A stretch of 64,000 bases of DNA, taken from positions 2,425,501 through 2,489,500 of the forward strand of contig CP114489.1 of the NCBI GenBank assembly GCA_027186245.1. Direction: 5' to 3'. Source of the DNA: Coriaria nepalensis. Taxonomy: Eukaryota; Streptophyta; Magnoliopsida; Cucurbitales; Coriariaceae. Shown in pieces: positions 1 to 11,714 of the stretch. Both the position numbers and the translations under genes were made by a program. The notes beneath the pieces are model-generated. The model had not been told where the DNA came from. It searched no databases and saw nothing but the letters and a program-made list of their open reading frames with translations. Numbering within the stretch: position 1 is the stretch's first letter; each line of letters opens with the position of its first letter.

Positions 1-185
1 AACACTACTTTTCATATCAAAATGTCGACAGTAACTGAACATACCAAAAATAGCACAGAAGAGAGCAAGGCAGTAACTAAAATAAAATGGAGGAAAGCAA
101 ACATACAGAAATTACAAGAGAAAATGTGAGAAACTAGAAAGAAAACACAATATAGTGAAGTTGTAATCTCAAACTAAGTTTTCCA

Positions 186-986
186 TTAGGTATACAACAA
201 CGAATCGAAAACACGATCCTTATTCCGGTTTAACTTTGAAGATTCATCTCCACCATTTCCAACTAAGCTCAAATCCAAATGAGGGATTGCCTTCTTATGC
301 AGTAAGGATTTAAGCAAATACACAACAGAATTACCATATTCAGGCCATGATACACAAAGCGTTCCCTTAAGGTTCTTCATCTGGCATCGGCCCAATAGAG
401 CAGCACCCAAGCCCTCAACAACACTTCCAGATGGGTAATAGCCCAATCCATTTAGCAATGACGACCCATCGTGTCCCTTCCTTTCCGATGAAGTTTCTAG
501 CTTGAAAGCAAACGTCTCATCTGGAGGGAGTTTTCCGTGAAAGTTCTGGCTCTGAATCGAATCTAAAATCAGAACCCTCTCTGGTAAAATTTCATCTCCA
601 ATCAGCAATTTTGCAACAATATGAGATCTCTCTGCAGAAACAGGGCACTGGACGGAGACAAGGAAAACTGATCCGTCAGCTCCATTAATGGAGTAAATGT
701 TACATGATTTATCTCCAAGAGAGGGTTGGACTTGGTTCCCAGACAAAGGCATTTCCGGCAGGACAAGGCTCCCAATAAGGGTTTTAGAGGATAATTGATG
801 GAAGATATAGAGGCTTGGTGAAGATAGAGAGATGATTAGGAGAGAGGGGCGAAGGGGTTGTTCGGGTTTAAAATGAGAAAATACAAGAAATGGGGATGGA
901 AGAGAAGGTGATGGAGGCGTGAAGTTGTTTAGATCCTCTTGAGAGAATCTTGAAGGAGGAGGAATCTCAGTTAGTACATCTTCCAT
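186..986 (-). CDS. Probable proteasome assembly chaperone 1 (PAC1/Pba1-like)
   Basis: Single uninterrupted 266-residue frame starting MEDVLTEIPPPSRF. It has no signal peptide or membrane segment, so a soluble cytosolic or nuclear protein is expected. It looks like the plant proteins annotated as proteasome assembly chaperone 1, which with PAC2 scaffolds the 20S alpha ring. The strongest visible support is the C-terminus, which ends Leu-Leu-Tyr-Thr. This is a hydrophobic-Tyr-any (HbYX) tail, the motif by which Pba1/PAC1 docks into alpha-ring pockets. The N-terminal 40 residues are proline-rich and probably disordered. A telo-box-like AAACCCTAA lies about 200 bp upstream (near 1183), an element common in promoters of growth-related genes. 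The family call rests on recalled similarity plus the HbYX end. Otherwise it is a conserved plant protein of unknown function. Confidence 0.72.
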   Translation of the reverse strand: MEDVLTEIPPPSRFSQEDLNNFTPPSPSLPSPFLVFSHFKPEQPLRPSLLIISLSSPSLYIFHQLSSKTLIGSLVLPEMPLSGNQVQPSLGDKSCNIYSINGADGSVFLVSVQCPVSAERSHIVAKLLIGDEILPERVLILDSIQSQNFHGKLPPDETFAFKLETSSERKGHDGSSLLNGLGYYPSGSVVEGLGAALLGRCQMKNLKGTLCVSWPEYGNSVVYLLKSLLHKKAIPHLDLSLVGNGGDESSKLNRNKDRVFDSLLYT

Positions 987-3157
987 GTTTTAGATCCTCC
1001 TTTTGGTGTCTAAATTCCGATGCACCACTGTCAGAAGAATAATCAAAGCATAGAAATTGAGGTTTGTAGGATTGAATCTTCCAAAAAATGGATAACTAGA
1101 AACCGGATTTCATCAATCATATTATACTAATACATAAAAATAAAATAATAATAATAATAATAATCCTCGTTAGAGTATTGCAAAACCCTAATTTTGGCCC
1201 TAATTAGAGAATTCATCCCTTTCTCCCCAACTAAAATGAATTTACTTCCAGCGTAAAGGCATTCGACAACTTTTTCCCCAAGAAGTTAAATTTCATTCCC
1301 TCATTCCGGAGCAAAAGAGCTATCGCATTCAAAGAAGATTTCATTTTAGTTTCATCTGTGTAATTGTTCTTACTAAGAGATTTGATTTTACATACACACG
1401 ATAGAAAAATTGCAGAAAATAATAGAAAGAAGAATCGAGAGAGAGAGAGAGATAAAACAGAGAACTTAATGCGAGAGAAGAGAAGCAAGGGAAGAGGAGA
1501 TGGTACCTGTCCAAGAATGAGCAGGATTGCTAAGAACAAGCTCTCAAAGTCAGTTCCCCTTCTCTGTTCTTCGGCTGTGAGAAGGCGAGAAGTTGTTAGG
1601 GCCAGATTTCTACTTTTACCCCCCTCAACTATATTTTTTTAGTCATTCACCCCAATGAACTATAAAAATACACATATTACCCCATTAAACTAATATATAT
1701 TAGTCATCTACCCTCCCAAACTATAAAAACTCAGTCTCTATCCCCCTTAAACAATTACAATTTAGCCATCTACTCTCTTATGAATAGACAGTGAGACTCA
1801 CATTTAATATAATTAATTTAGAGAGGCTTTAATATTTCTGATTGAAATAAGATATGACCATCTCTACATGAGATACGATGAATCTGAGTTCATCCATTTA
1901 CTTCTTACATATTTGACATTTTCTTCTCCTCATAATTTATATTTTATAAATCTGAAGAGAGAAAGTAGGGAGAGGAAAGAGACTCAAGAGATACACTAAC
2001 GGGGGGATAAAAATTCCAATCTCACAATAAGAATTTCAATTCTCAACTCGGTACTGTACTCATTTTCTTGTCGGTACTGGTAGTAATTTTAGGGCTTATT
2101 TTGTTGTTTTTTTTTTTTTTTATCACTTATCACTACTTCTTGGATTCTTGTTCATCATTATTTTCTTGTGGTGGTTGTTTTAAATATTAAGTGTTATTTG
2201 GAGTCTACAACAGTAGTTCCACAAGAATATGAACAAAGTGGATGTATGTCATTATGGTGTAATAAGCATAGAACTCAAGTCAATTTAGAGACAACCAAAT
2301 CTATAAGAACAAGTACTCAACCTCTACTAAAAGGGGGGACAGGTTTGTGGAGGAAGGAAGACTTTGAGGCGGAAAACAAAAAAGGGTAGTAGAATCATGC
2401 GCATAAATGATAAGATACATCATGAGAAAAGCTCAGGCAAGGGAAACACCATAGGAAGGATGAGTTTGAACCTAAAATTTGTTAAATAAAGAACTCCATT
2501 CCAAATGTCAATTTTTTGGGTGGCAGTTCTATCAAATGTAAACCTAAAAATGTTTAAAACAAAGAATCACAAACTTCCCTCCCAGCAATTGCTCTAACTC
2601 CCATTCCCCCCTTAACTGTTTCTATAATGTGCCCTCAAATCAATATACAAATGCGCCGAATCACAATGCAAATTTCGGCCCCCTATCTTTCTTGTTGCAA
2701 ATTGCAAAGCTTTCTTCAAAAAAGAGGAGCAAACTAGACGTGTAAACATAAGCCATTCGTCACCCTGCATAAGAAAAAAAAGGCAGGAGAAAATGGGAAA
2801 AACACTCTCAAATCCGAGTAGGAAAGAAACTGAAAAAAGAATGTCATAGAATCAATGGAAGCCATTTGGACCTCCCAGTAGATGTACAATGAACCTGGTT
2901 TTATCAATTTGCAACAATTCTCATTTACACAGCATTTAGTCTGATCTCTATTTTCCTTTGAGGATCATTTTACCGACAATGAGAACGAACATTGATATTC
3001 ATGTAAATTTCAATTCACCCCCAGACCTTAATTCGGAAATTATATGCTCGATCAGATATGGTTATTTAGTCCTACAGATGGAATTAGATAGATTCAACCA
3101 AATTTCATAACACTCACCGTTGATGGGATCATAACGTTTTTGAACTTTGTTTCCAGT
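987..3157. other. Intergenic: PAC1-like promoter, repeat, LOH 3' region
   Basis: From 987 to about 1200 is the PAC1-like promoter, with an AAT microsatellite at about 1143-1164. From 1231 to 1640 is a GA/CT-rich stretch with unassigned short frames on both strands (see findings). From about 1600 to 1790 is a degenerate array of CCCC-TCAAACTATAA-like units of about 50 bp, typical of dispersed plant repeats. From 1800 to about 2400 I see nothing. From about 2400 to 3157 is probably the 3' UTR and downstream flank of the ceramide synthase, which is transcribed leftward. Confidence 0.5.
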
Positions 3158-5812
3158 TCAGTCTTCGTGTTCATCTTCAGAATCTGCATGGGAAAGGGCA
3201 GTTAAAAATAAATGAAAGAAAAGGAACTATTACGAACCAAAATATTTAATAAATCCAGCTAATGATGTGTGTATTATAGATGTCCATTTGCATTATATCC
3301 GACCCAAAATAAATAGAACAATAAGGGAAAACTAAAGGCACGTATCCCTTTAAAATCAGCTTGACCCTCTATTTATCCAAAATCCGGTTTTCTAAAACAA
3401 GCCTACTCAGCCCTAAGTGAGTTTGGATTAGCGTATACTGTTATTTAATCATTCCTATTTCCAATTTACAGGTGCAAAAACTGCAAAGTGGGCCTAAGAA
3501 GAGGAGGTAAGTAAGCTCACCTGATCGGACATCATCACTAATCTGGCCTCTAGATTGGATTTGTCTGAGAAGCATTCGATACATCAACACCCACCAGTAA
3601 ATATGAAGAACTAGCAAGCAGAACAGAAGAGTATTGAACAGATAGTAATATATTGGTCCATCTATTGGATGTTTCTCCTGATCCAAGGTGAGTATAACTT
3701 CATAGCTGCAATAAATGAGAACCAACCAAATTCAAGAAAGTACTAGGAAACAATAAAACCATAGTATACTGTTACTTCAATAACATGGAATTTTTTTTTT
3801 TTTCCTTTCTGTTTTGCTAAAAATCACACAGGTAGAAATAGAGAGGTACGGAGCATAATAAGTTTAACATACCTTGTACTCCAAAGAACCCAAAATGGAT
3901 AGTAAATGAGGCGAAGTAAGATCCAAGACAAGACAAAAAGAACAAATGTAAAGCTTGCAAGTGTCTCAGCTCCACTGTACTTGGACATCTTCCCTACCTC
4001 CAGAAATATATCACTAGCATCATGCAGGGCTAAAACCACAGAACCGACACGTGAAAATCTGCAGAAAGACCAAGATATCATATTAAACCCTTTTTATTAT
4101 TATTAATATTTTTTCTATATATTACATCATATTATTAAGATGCAAAGAACTTCAAAGTAGAAAATACCTAAAAATGTAAGAGAGTATGATAAGGATGACT
4201 GTTGCAACATGGTGGCCCATCGACACTCCAAAGTCGGAACGTCTAGTTTCCCAGAAAATCAAAGCAAATATGGAGTATGTGTAAAATCCAGCAGCATACA
4301 TATATAACCCCTTTAATTTGAACCTGAAGGAAACTCATAAAGTTCCACATTTATTCAAATTACAAATGAATATGAAAATCAGCACTTACAAATAACAAGT
4401 AATGAGCAAAGGGGTTGGGATAAAATCTTACTTAATTCTTTGGTCAGGCCAAACCTGATCTCCAGGTCCGACCCAGAAGTATTTTGTATCAGTAAACCAA
4501 GGCTCATTGTAAGTTACGGACAGGGCCAAAATCTCAGCAGAGAGAAAATAAATGCATTTCCACGCTGACTCCTTAAATTTTCTTATCTTCCTCGTTCTAT
4601 CTTCTGTCTGCATATCCAATGTCTGATGTCCTTTCCCAAAAATCAATCGTCTACCCACTTTCTGTAAGATGTAGTAGTTTTAGATTCATCTATCAAGTAT
4701 CAAGCAATTAAGAAAGGAAAGAAAGAAAGAAAAGAAAGAAATAATAATAATAAGGACAAAGCTAAAGGGTAATACTCCTACGGCATAGACAGTTGGAGAT
4801 CAGAGAAGCTATAGAAAAAGAGGCCTGTTTACTTGGTTTGATACAAGCAAGCTAAAGGAAATACGGAAAAAAAAAAAAAAAAACTTTATCACTGAATGAG
4901 ACTGATATAATATCCTCCAACTAATAGGCTCCAATTTTAAGCATAAATGCATATATCTTTATTTACAATCACATTCCTACTCACTGCATCAATGCAAACA
5001 GAAAAATCACATTCAGAATGCATGGCGTTTCACTATGACAATAACATAGAAAGCAAGGGAATTCTCCTACGACACGGCTGAACAAGAAAAATGAAAAAGA
5101 AAGGATCTTTTAGTAGAATTACAAAGAACTCGGAATTCGATCAATAGCATTTTGGCCACAAAAACAAAAATCGTACATTAAAGCGCAACAGAGAAATTTA
5201 GCCCTCTGAAATAAAAGTAATGGGCATATAAATAAAATAACGCGAGATAGTGAAATATAATTTTTCTAAGAGAATTATGAAAAAAAAAAAAACCTTGAGA
5301 TCCTTTGGATATATAAAGTGACAGGAAACAAACCAAAGTATAATTTAGTATCTACTAAGGGAACAAAAACATGTTTGGGGATGAAAAAACAGCTGAGCTA
5401 GCATGAAATTCCAATTAATCAACATGAACTAAAAAAAATAAGAGTTAAATTCTAGCTAAGTAGACAGTAAACAGGAGATACACAAAAGTCCATAAACCTC
5501 AATTCCGTTCACTAGACGGGCTTATAAACAAGCAAAAATATAGAAAAAAAACCCCTTTTATATATATTTCGAACCAGTAATTAAAGGTCAATGTAAAAAC
5601 AAAGTAATGGGAAAAATTATCAATCGAAAAAAAAAAAAAATTAAAACCAAAGGCGAACAGATTTAACAGGGTACCTCAAAGACAAATCTGTCGAGAAAAA
5701 ACCGAATGGAGGGAAAGAAGAGAACAAAGAAAGGAAGAACAACAAAATCTTCATATGTTGGGTAAGATTCCTGCTCCCAGTCGATTGACATCACGTTTGC
5801 AATCAAGCCCAT
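3158..5812 (-). CDS. LOH1: LAG1-type ceramide synthase (LOH1/LOH3 type)
   Basis: Six coding exons on the minus strand: 5812-5675, 4661-4432, 4323-4168, 4058-3873, 3705-3521 and 3183-3158. All have GT-AG introns and phases that join to an uninterrupted 306-residue protein. The start is the ATG giving [16 protein letters not shown], as in Arabidopsis LOH1/LOH3. Alternative in-frame upstream codons (to 5908) extend beyond the conserved N-terminus. The product N-acylates sphingoid bases with acyl-CoA to make ceramides in the endoplasmic reticulum. Visible features: several membrane segments, the TRAM/LAG1/CLN8 domain, the Lag1p motif [16 protein letters not shown] (exon 4) and an acidic tail ending DSEDEHED. 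The plant-typical lack of a homeobox fits. The tail and [20 protein letters not shown] block favour the very-long-chain LOH1/LOH3 class over LOH2, by recalled similarity. Confidence 0.95.
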
Positions 5813-8027
5813 CTCAGATTTTCCCAGGAAACAAACAGACGAGTTTCTCCCGATCGAATATACCGTCTTTCTCTCACTCACAACACCAGTAACACCATAT
5901 AATTTCAAAGGCTATGAAGTTGGGGATCAACTCCAGATCAGTCCAAATTTTATTTTTATTTTATCGGATGCTGACTTTGACCAAATTACCCCGACTACAT
6001 GCATTCATTTCTCTGAAATACCCTCTCTTTTTTCTCCAATTTGACCAGACTACCCATTGGGCTTTTCAAAGGTTGACTATCGACCCGATAACCTGCAGGC
6101 GATCCTCATTGAGAAAAACAGTTCAGGATAATCTGGGTGTACGTCACGTGGCGCTGAGCTGGCCCCGTAGTTTCCGTTTTTGGTACGACATGAAATCAAG
6201 TTAGCAAAAATTCTTAGGATTCTTTTTAGTTAGTATTGAAATTAAGTTGCAAAGTAACTTTCTTTTCCTTCTTTTTTTTTTCTCTTTCACGACGACACTT
6301 CTATTGTTAAAATTTTCCCATAAACTACCAAAAAGGTTGCAATATTTTGTGCTTTTATAGGTTTTATCTTCTTTTTTTTTTTGCTTTTTTTTATGAGAAA
6401 AAAAATACATAAGAAGAATTGAATTTTGATCGGGTTATGACATAAAAGTCGATAATAATATATATTGAAAATTTAGAGAAAATATATCGGATTTACTTAT
6501 TTATTAAATAATTTTATTATTTATAAACTCTTTAGTGATATTTTAAATATTTATAGATATTTTTAATTAATTATATTTTATATATTCTACGGTCAAACCA
6601 ACATATAAAGTAATAAACATTAAAGACTAAATCTTATGCAGATCCCACACTCTAACCAGTCATAGTGCAGAACATGCTATCTTTACTCAACCTACCAAGC
6701 TTAAGGGGTAGAATTCTTAGGTAAACTTGGTTTACTGTGTAAATCGATCGATCACAATCGTAGATGTTAATTTCACGTATCACATCACTTATCATATTTG
6801 ATTTGTATGCAGTTGTGATCGCTTGGCTTACAACAAACTAAGTGCACCTCGGAACTTTTCAAAGAGGTGGTTGTCTACACAACATTTAGAATACCATGCA
6901 TCAGTCGCATTCTAATGGTTGGTGCATGGTTGAGCAACCACAACTTTTGACCTTAGATCACCAGGATAAATGAGCAGACTCACTCACACAAGGGTGTCAA
7001 AAATAAGGAATACTAAAAACCTCCTGCAATGTGACATCCCCAACAATTTCAACGACGAAAAATCCCCCCGGAACGGTAAGAGAATATGCCTCGATTGCAG
7101 AGGTATGGTGATACGAAACCTGAAAACTACTCAATCACATCCAATCCAACACTTACTACTATGTAGACCGTCTGAGTTCTACCGAGAGGATCCTCGTTTC
7201 CGCCATTTGCTCTTTTGAAGAAGATCTCTAGCCATCCAATCTAAACCGTTTTGAATTCCTTACTAGGACAAGGCCAAATACCTTTTCCTCTTACATTAAC
7301 AACATAGATAATGTCTGTCTAGATAGCTGGGTAGTAAGAAGGACCTTTTCCCAACAACTTGATACAGTAAAAATTATAATAGCTGTCTTAAGTTTAGTTT
7401 ATAATTTTCGGTACCAAATAGACCAACAGAGTTAGAAGTTGTGAAAACTGAAAAAGAAGCAAACAGAGGAAAAGGCAAATTTCAGATGTATTGATACAAA
7501 AAACGGTCTCATATTTTTTCATGTTTGAGTGGGGCTCCATCTCATCTGTTTTCCACCTCAAAAGCTGATCTTTATTTATGCAAGACATATGTAATGAGTA
7601 CTTAGTGTTTTTTTTTCCCCTTAATAACATCAGAAAGGTCAAAAGGACCCAAATGAAAGAAATTTTATAGCTGCCCCATCTCTCCCCTTCTTTCTAACAA
7701 TTTCAAACTTAATTTTCTCTCTCTCTCTCTCTGTTTTTCTGAGTTGGGTTCCTAAATTTTATCACCAAAGCCTTGTCCTTTAGTGACTTAACGCCATAGA
7801 AAAGCATGTATTTTTAAGCCTGCCAGGTGGTCATGAAAACGTACTCAGACTCAGACCCAATTCAATTATGAGGTTTTAATATGCTTGTCCTGTTTCCAAA
7901 ATACCCTGCAATTGGTTCAAGAAACAAAAAAAATGCAGCCTTTTTCACCTCTGCCCTTCGTATAGACTTTTTTGGTCTTTCATTTTCACCCCTCTCTCTT
8001 CTTCCCGGAGAGAAATTCATTTCATTC
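5813..8027. other. Intergenic between divergent LOH and SOFL genes
   Basis: This is a divergent promoter region. The first 350 bp upstream of the ceramide synthase carry the G-box. From 6400 to 6600 the DNA is very AT-rich. From 6600 to 7230 the composition is more balanced, with short frames but nothing recognised. A CT run at about 7711-7730 lies roughly 300 bp upstream of the SOFL start. No tRNA or transposon termini were seen. Confidence 0.4.
6139..6153. promoter_or_regulatory. G-box/ABRE-like element upstream of LOH gene
   Basis: The core TACGTCACGTGGC contains a perfect CACGTG (6145-6150) overlapping ACGTCA, about 335 bp upstream of the ceramide synthase ATG. Such ACGT cores bind bZIP and bHLH factors. 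Use in vivo is inference. Confidence 0.4.
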
Positions 8028-8669
8028 ATGGAGTCTCCAAGAGTTTGTGAAGATGCTGATAAATGTAGCAGCAGTTCTGTGTCTGGTTGGACAACGTACA
8101 TTGGTTCCCCGGTTCAAAACGACAATGATGACGGGGAAGATTGCGGTAATTTCGTAAATGAAGACGGCGACAAGGGTATTGTCGGAAACCAAGATGATGA
8201 TTACGGAAGCGATGACTCTATGGCTTCGGATGCATCTTCGGGTCAACGTCATCAAGAGAATTCGAGTTCGGGTCGCAAGGGAAAGAATGGCATTGATCAT
8301 CAGTCCAAGCATTTAGTCAATGAAGGTGGTAGAAAGTATATCTTAGAGAAGAAGAAATCTTATGAGAAGTTGCGGAGAAGAGATGCAAGAAGAATCAGAG
8401 GACGAGAAGATGATGATGCAGAAGGGTCTTTGATAAAGGCAGAGAGCGCTGGTAGTCATGTTCAAAGTGGTGGCAAGGTAAGAACATTAAAAAAAGATTA
8501 AAATTCATCATCTGAAAAAAAAAAAAAAAAAAAAAAACCTCTTAAGTACAATCTGTTCTTCTGTGTTGTGGATCAGAAGAATCAATCAAACATTTTCATG
8601 TCAGAAAAGCAAGAGCTCGGGTTATCGCTATATCGAATTTGTTACCAACAATTCGAGAGTAAATTTTGA
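8028..8669 (+). CDS. SOFL: SOB FIVE-LIKE (SOFL) protein
   Basis: Two exons, 8028-8477 and 8577-8669, with a GTAAGA donor and CAG acceptor, encoding 180 residues. The start ATG gives MESPRVCEDADKC. In-frame sequence upstream to 7881 has no family similarity and is probably 5' UTR. The two SOFL signature motifs are both present: SGWTTYIG near residue 20 and DDSMASDASSG near residues 63-73. The middle and C-terminal parts are basic and hydrophilic (EKKKSYEKLRRRDARRIRG). SOFL genes are a small plant-specific family. Arabidopsis SOFL1/2 raise cytokinin levels and act semi-redundantly in cytokinin responses, but the biochemical activity is unknown. A long A-run sits inside the intron. The family call is firm; the exact orthologue is not. 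Confidence 0.9.
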
Positions 8670-10377
8670 ATCATCCTAGTAGACTTACTTTCTATTATTT
8701 TCGACCGATTATCATTATTTATTTATGATTATTTTGATCTTTTTTTTTTTTTTTTTAATTTTTGACCAAATAGTTGAGATGGGTGAATGAATAATCATTG
8801 GTATTGAGTAGAGTAGGTCGCTAATGTGAATTATTGATGCACATGAATGAAGGAATTTCCCATGTTTTGTGAATTTTGTATTTGTTGTCTTTGCTGTCTC
8901 AACTCTTAATAACATTATAAAGAGGGACAAAGAGAAGGTACTATAGATTCAATGTAATTTTAGGTGTAAAAAAGCATGGGGGGGTCAAATTATAACTACT
9001 CTGCACGTAGTTGACTCTGTTGATGTTCGCTGGCTTTTATCGAACAGTAAAATGCAGTTTAAGTACAAGGGACAAATACAACAACATGTTTGATCAGCTA
9101 GGCAACACACTAGACAGGTTTCAGCTAAATTTTTAAGTGGATGATAGATTGGATCAATCTCACAATACATGTCAGATTCAGATTATCATATCATGCATTT
9201 CATCTAGCTAAAAATTCTCAACTGAGCATGTCTTATTGGATTCGATGTCGTGCTTTGCTAAAAGGTTATAACTTTTTTAACTGCAAATCGTAGTAAATGC
9301 AGGGCTTGTTTGGATACGTATCTTGAAATATATTTTTATTATTATGTTATATTTTAAGAGAATAATAAATATAATAAATAATATAATTTTTTTATTTTTT
9401 ATAAATTATAAAATATATCTCTATATTTAAAAATTATATTTTTTATAATAATTATAAAAAATAGATCCAACAGAGTTCGAAACTCCATCAGATCTATTTT
9501 TCTTTTAATAAAATAATTATAGATTTAAGAAATTTATGAATATTTAAGAGATTTAAGAAAGAAAAAAAAATAAGAATAATAAAAAATATTTATGAATATT
9601 TTTTATAATTATTAAAAATAAAAAATATTATTATAATATATCACGTCATATCTACTGCACATATATTTCTAAGTACGTGTTTTGAAACATGCAAACAAAC
9701 AGGCCCATGATTTTTTTTTTTTTATACGAAACTTCTTAGGTTTTCATGAACACTATTTGGCTGAGAGCAATGGTCTAGAATTTGTAGGGAAAGACAGCCA
9801 AGCAAGAACAGTGAATAGAAACGTGGGTGGCATGTGTGTGAACTGAAGCAGGAATATTGCCACACTGTTTCCATGAGACTTCGATATCACCTTGCTCTTT
9901 TTCAAAACGGCTCATTATTATCCGCCCAAAATCATGACTGAAGATCAATTTCTCAGAAATGCAAACAGGTCATAAAATATATCTCAACCTAATCTGCAAT
10001 TTCGCTTCTCAATCTGCCTTAAACAAGCTAAGAATCCTTACGTTTAGTATATATATCAGACCGACAAAATGTTGCTTCATAAACCATGGTAAAAGGTTCT
10101 GTGCCTCAAAAAAGAAAAAGATTGTTTTCTCATGTGAAGATAATTTAAGCAGCAAGGAGGAAGATTGCAAAAAAGTTCAGGTAAAAATTGCCCGCCAAAT
10201 TAGTGAAGCAATTAAATTTGGATATCTTGATTTGATTGTGAGATAGATTACATCCAACGCAGTTGTCAAATAATGGTGTCTGCCGGTCTACCGCTCCCCT
10301 GAGTTTATACCTCATCGGTGAAAACATGTGGAGGAGTCCGATTATTGTGCAGCTGTTTCCCGTATCAAAACAAAACA
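8670..10377. other. Intergenic with MITE-like element
   Basis: Contains the AT-rich element at 9302-9706 listed separately. The rest (SOFL 3' flank to about 9000, then 9720-10377) shows no gene that I can support. Confidence 0.4.
9302..9706. mobile_element. MITE-like element, GGGC(C/T)TGTTTG termini
   Basis: About 405 bp, strongly AT-rich, starting GGGCTTGTTTGG and ending with the complement of GGGCCTGTTTG. The arms continue as a loose inverted repeat (CTTGAAATATAT-like left, complement of AGAAATATAT right), so the whole could fold back. No transposase is present. A clean target duplication is not visible, so superfamily is open (PIF/Harbinger- or hAT-like termini). Related internal sequence occurs near 26.4-26.8 kb and 46.1-46.2 kb. 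Confidence 0.5.
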
Positions 10378-10851
10378 ATGACGTCTAGACTCAAGCCACA
10401 ATTCTACTCGTGTATATGTCATGTCTATGTATCCAAAGAGAGAAGACTTCAGTCACATGGTCTCTGTTCTACATATGTTCTCTTATCAGGTCGAATCATC
10501 TTTCCGACTCATCTCGAAAATCAACACATGTTTCGGTCGAGGATTTTTACAAAAATCACACCTTTAACATTGCGATTTACACGTTTCCAATACTTCATTA
10601 ACAGCAGCACAGACGAGTTGAGAAAAGCGGCGTTGACGAGCAATCGATCGATGCATTGATTAATAGATGAGATATTTGAAAGTCGTGAGAAGGAAAATTG
10701 TTTAATCTGTCAGGAAGAATTAGTATTTGGAATTGCTGTCACTCCTATGCCTTGCTCCCATTAGTTTCATGGGAAGTGTATCGAAACATGGTTGCTAAAA
10801 CATCTTATATGTCCTGTTTGTCGTTTTGAATTAAGAAGGATTCATAATTAG
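10378..10851 (+). pseudogene. RING-H2 zinc-finger gene relic (two in-frame stops)
   Basis: One frame runs from the ATG at 10378 to a final TAG at 10849-10851. It is broken by TGA at 10657-10659 and a TAG inside the RING domain (codon after CSH). Downstream of the TGA the frame reads ENCLICQEEL, then PMPCSH-stop-FHGKC, then CPVCRFELRR. All eight RING-H2 ligands (C-x2-C, C-x-H, x2-H, x2-C, C-x2-C) survive. The nonsense codon replaces the residue between the first and second His. The upstream 93 codons are basic with no recognised domain. Intact members are E3 ubiquitin ligases. With two stops this is best called a pseudogene. A short intron removing the first stop is possible, but would not remove the second. 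Confidence 0.72.
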
Positions 10852-11105
10852 CTTTGTACTTATTGTCTAGGCTTAATGTGGGGTAGTTTCACTTGTCACG
10901 CCATATATAACTGGCTCTTATGAGTCTCTACTATGGTTCATGAATTTGTGTTCACCTTATAATTTGCTAATGCAATAGTACAGTTTTATTAATACTGATT
11001 TAAAGCAGACAAAGAAAGAAACAAAATCTGGATTTATTGAGTTAAAATACTTAATTTACCCCTCATCTCTTAATGAAGCCGGTCGGTAGAAATAGGACTA
11101 ACGGA

Positions 11106-11714
11106 TCACTCGCTTGAGGAGGATTCAAGTCTGAGATGAGCAGTATTGCAAGGGATCTGATCTTCAACCTCACTTAACATATTACTATAGCAACTGTCAA
11201 TTTGAAAGTCAGTTACCACTCTACGGAGGTTGAAAACATCTTCTTTAAGCCGAGCATTCTCTTTCATAGCATGTTCGTGATTTTCAGATACGTGGTTCAA
11301 TTTGCCGATGAGACTATGATTCTCGGACCGAAGCCGGACAACCTGGGACCAAAGCTCGTCTATCTGCTTCTGTTTCCTCATCCTCGACCTACGAGCCGAT
11401 TCTCTATTGGAAATCATTCTTCTCTGCTTCCTTAGTTCAACGACGTTGACTAGCTGTTGTTCTTCGGCTTGATCGTCCGAGGTTGAGGAATTGTTGCTTA
11501 AGCTGGAGGATTGTTGGGTGAAATACTGATCATGGTTTGAAAAGGGTACTTGAGAAGAAGAAGAAGATGATGATGATATGAAATTGCTTGAGGGTTCATC
11601 AAATTGGAGGAGTGGTATGTTGCTTTGAATCAGGTTCAAATTTGGAGGGAAGTGGATTAGATTGTCATGGGATAGATAGTTGATTCCAGAGATGATTTGA
11701 TCAGTGGGAAGCAT
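11106..11714 (-). CDS. bZIP43: Group S-type bZIP transcription factor (bZIP43-like)
   Basis: Intronless 202-residue frame, as usual for group S bZIPs. Ser-rich stretches (SSSSSSSSQ; QQSSSLSNNSS) precede the basic region RKQRRMISNRESARRSRMRK at about residues 94-113. This holds the N-x7-R DNA-contact signature (N..ESARRSR). It is followed by a leucine zipper with Leu/Val heptads (ELWSQVVRLRSENHSL). The protein should bind ACGT-core sites as homo- or heterodimer in the nucleus. The similarity is closest, from memory, to AtbZIP42/43/8-type proteins rather than sucrose-controlled S1 members. I saw no obvious sucrose-control uORF in the short leader, where a TATA box lies only about 70 bp upstream of the ATG. 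Confidence 0.93.
   Translation of the reverse strand: MLPTDQIISGINYLSHDNLIHFPPNLNLIQSNIPLLQFDEPSSNFISSSSSSSSQVPFSNHDQYFTQQSSSLSNNSSTSDDQAEEQQLVNVVELRKQRRMISNRESARRSRMRKQKQIDELWSQVVRLRSENHSLIGKLNHVSENHEHAMKENARLKEDVFNLRRVVTDFQIDSCYSNMLSEVEDQIPCNTAHLRLESSSSE

Noticed and set aside
5663..5908. Longer N-terminus for the ceramide synthase (32 extra residues)
   Set aside because: The extra residues are not part of the conserved LOH start, which is [16 protein letters not shown]; the ATG at 5812 is preferred.
6970..7218. 82-codon frame with C-x2-C (ICLDCRG)
   Set aside because: A lone CxxC without further zinc ligands and without splice-supported extension; not enough for a gene call.
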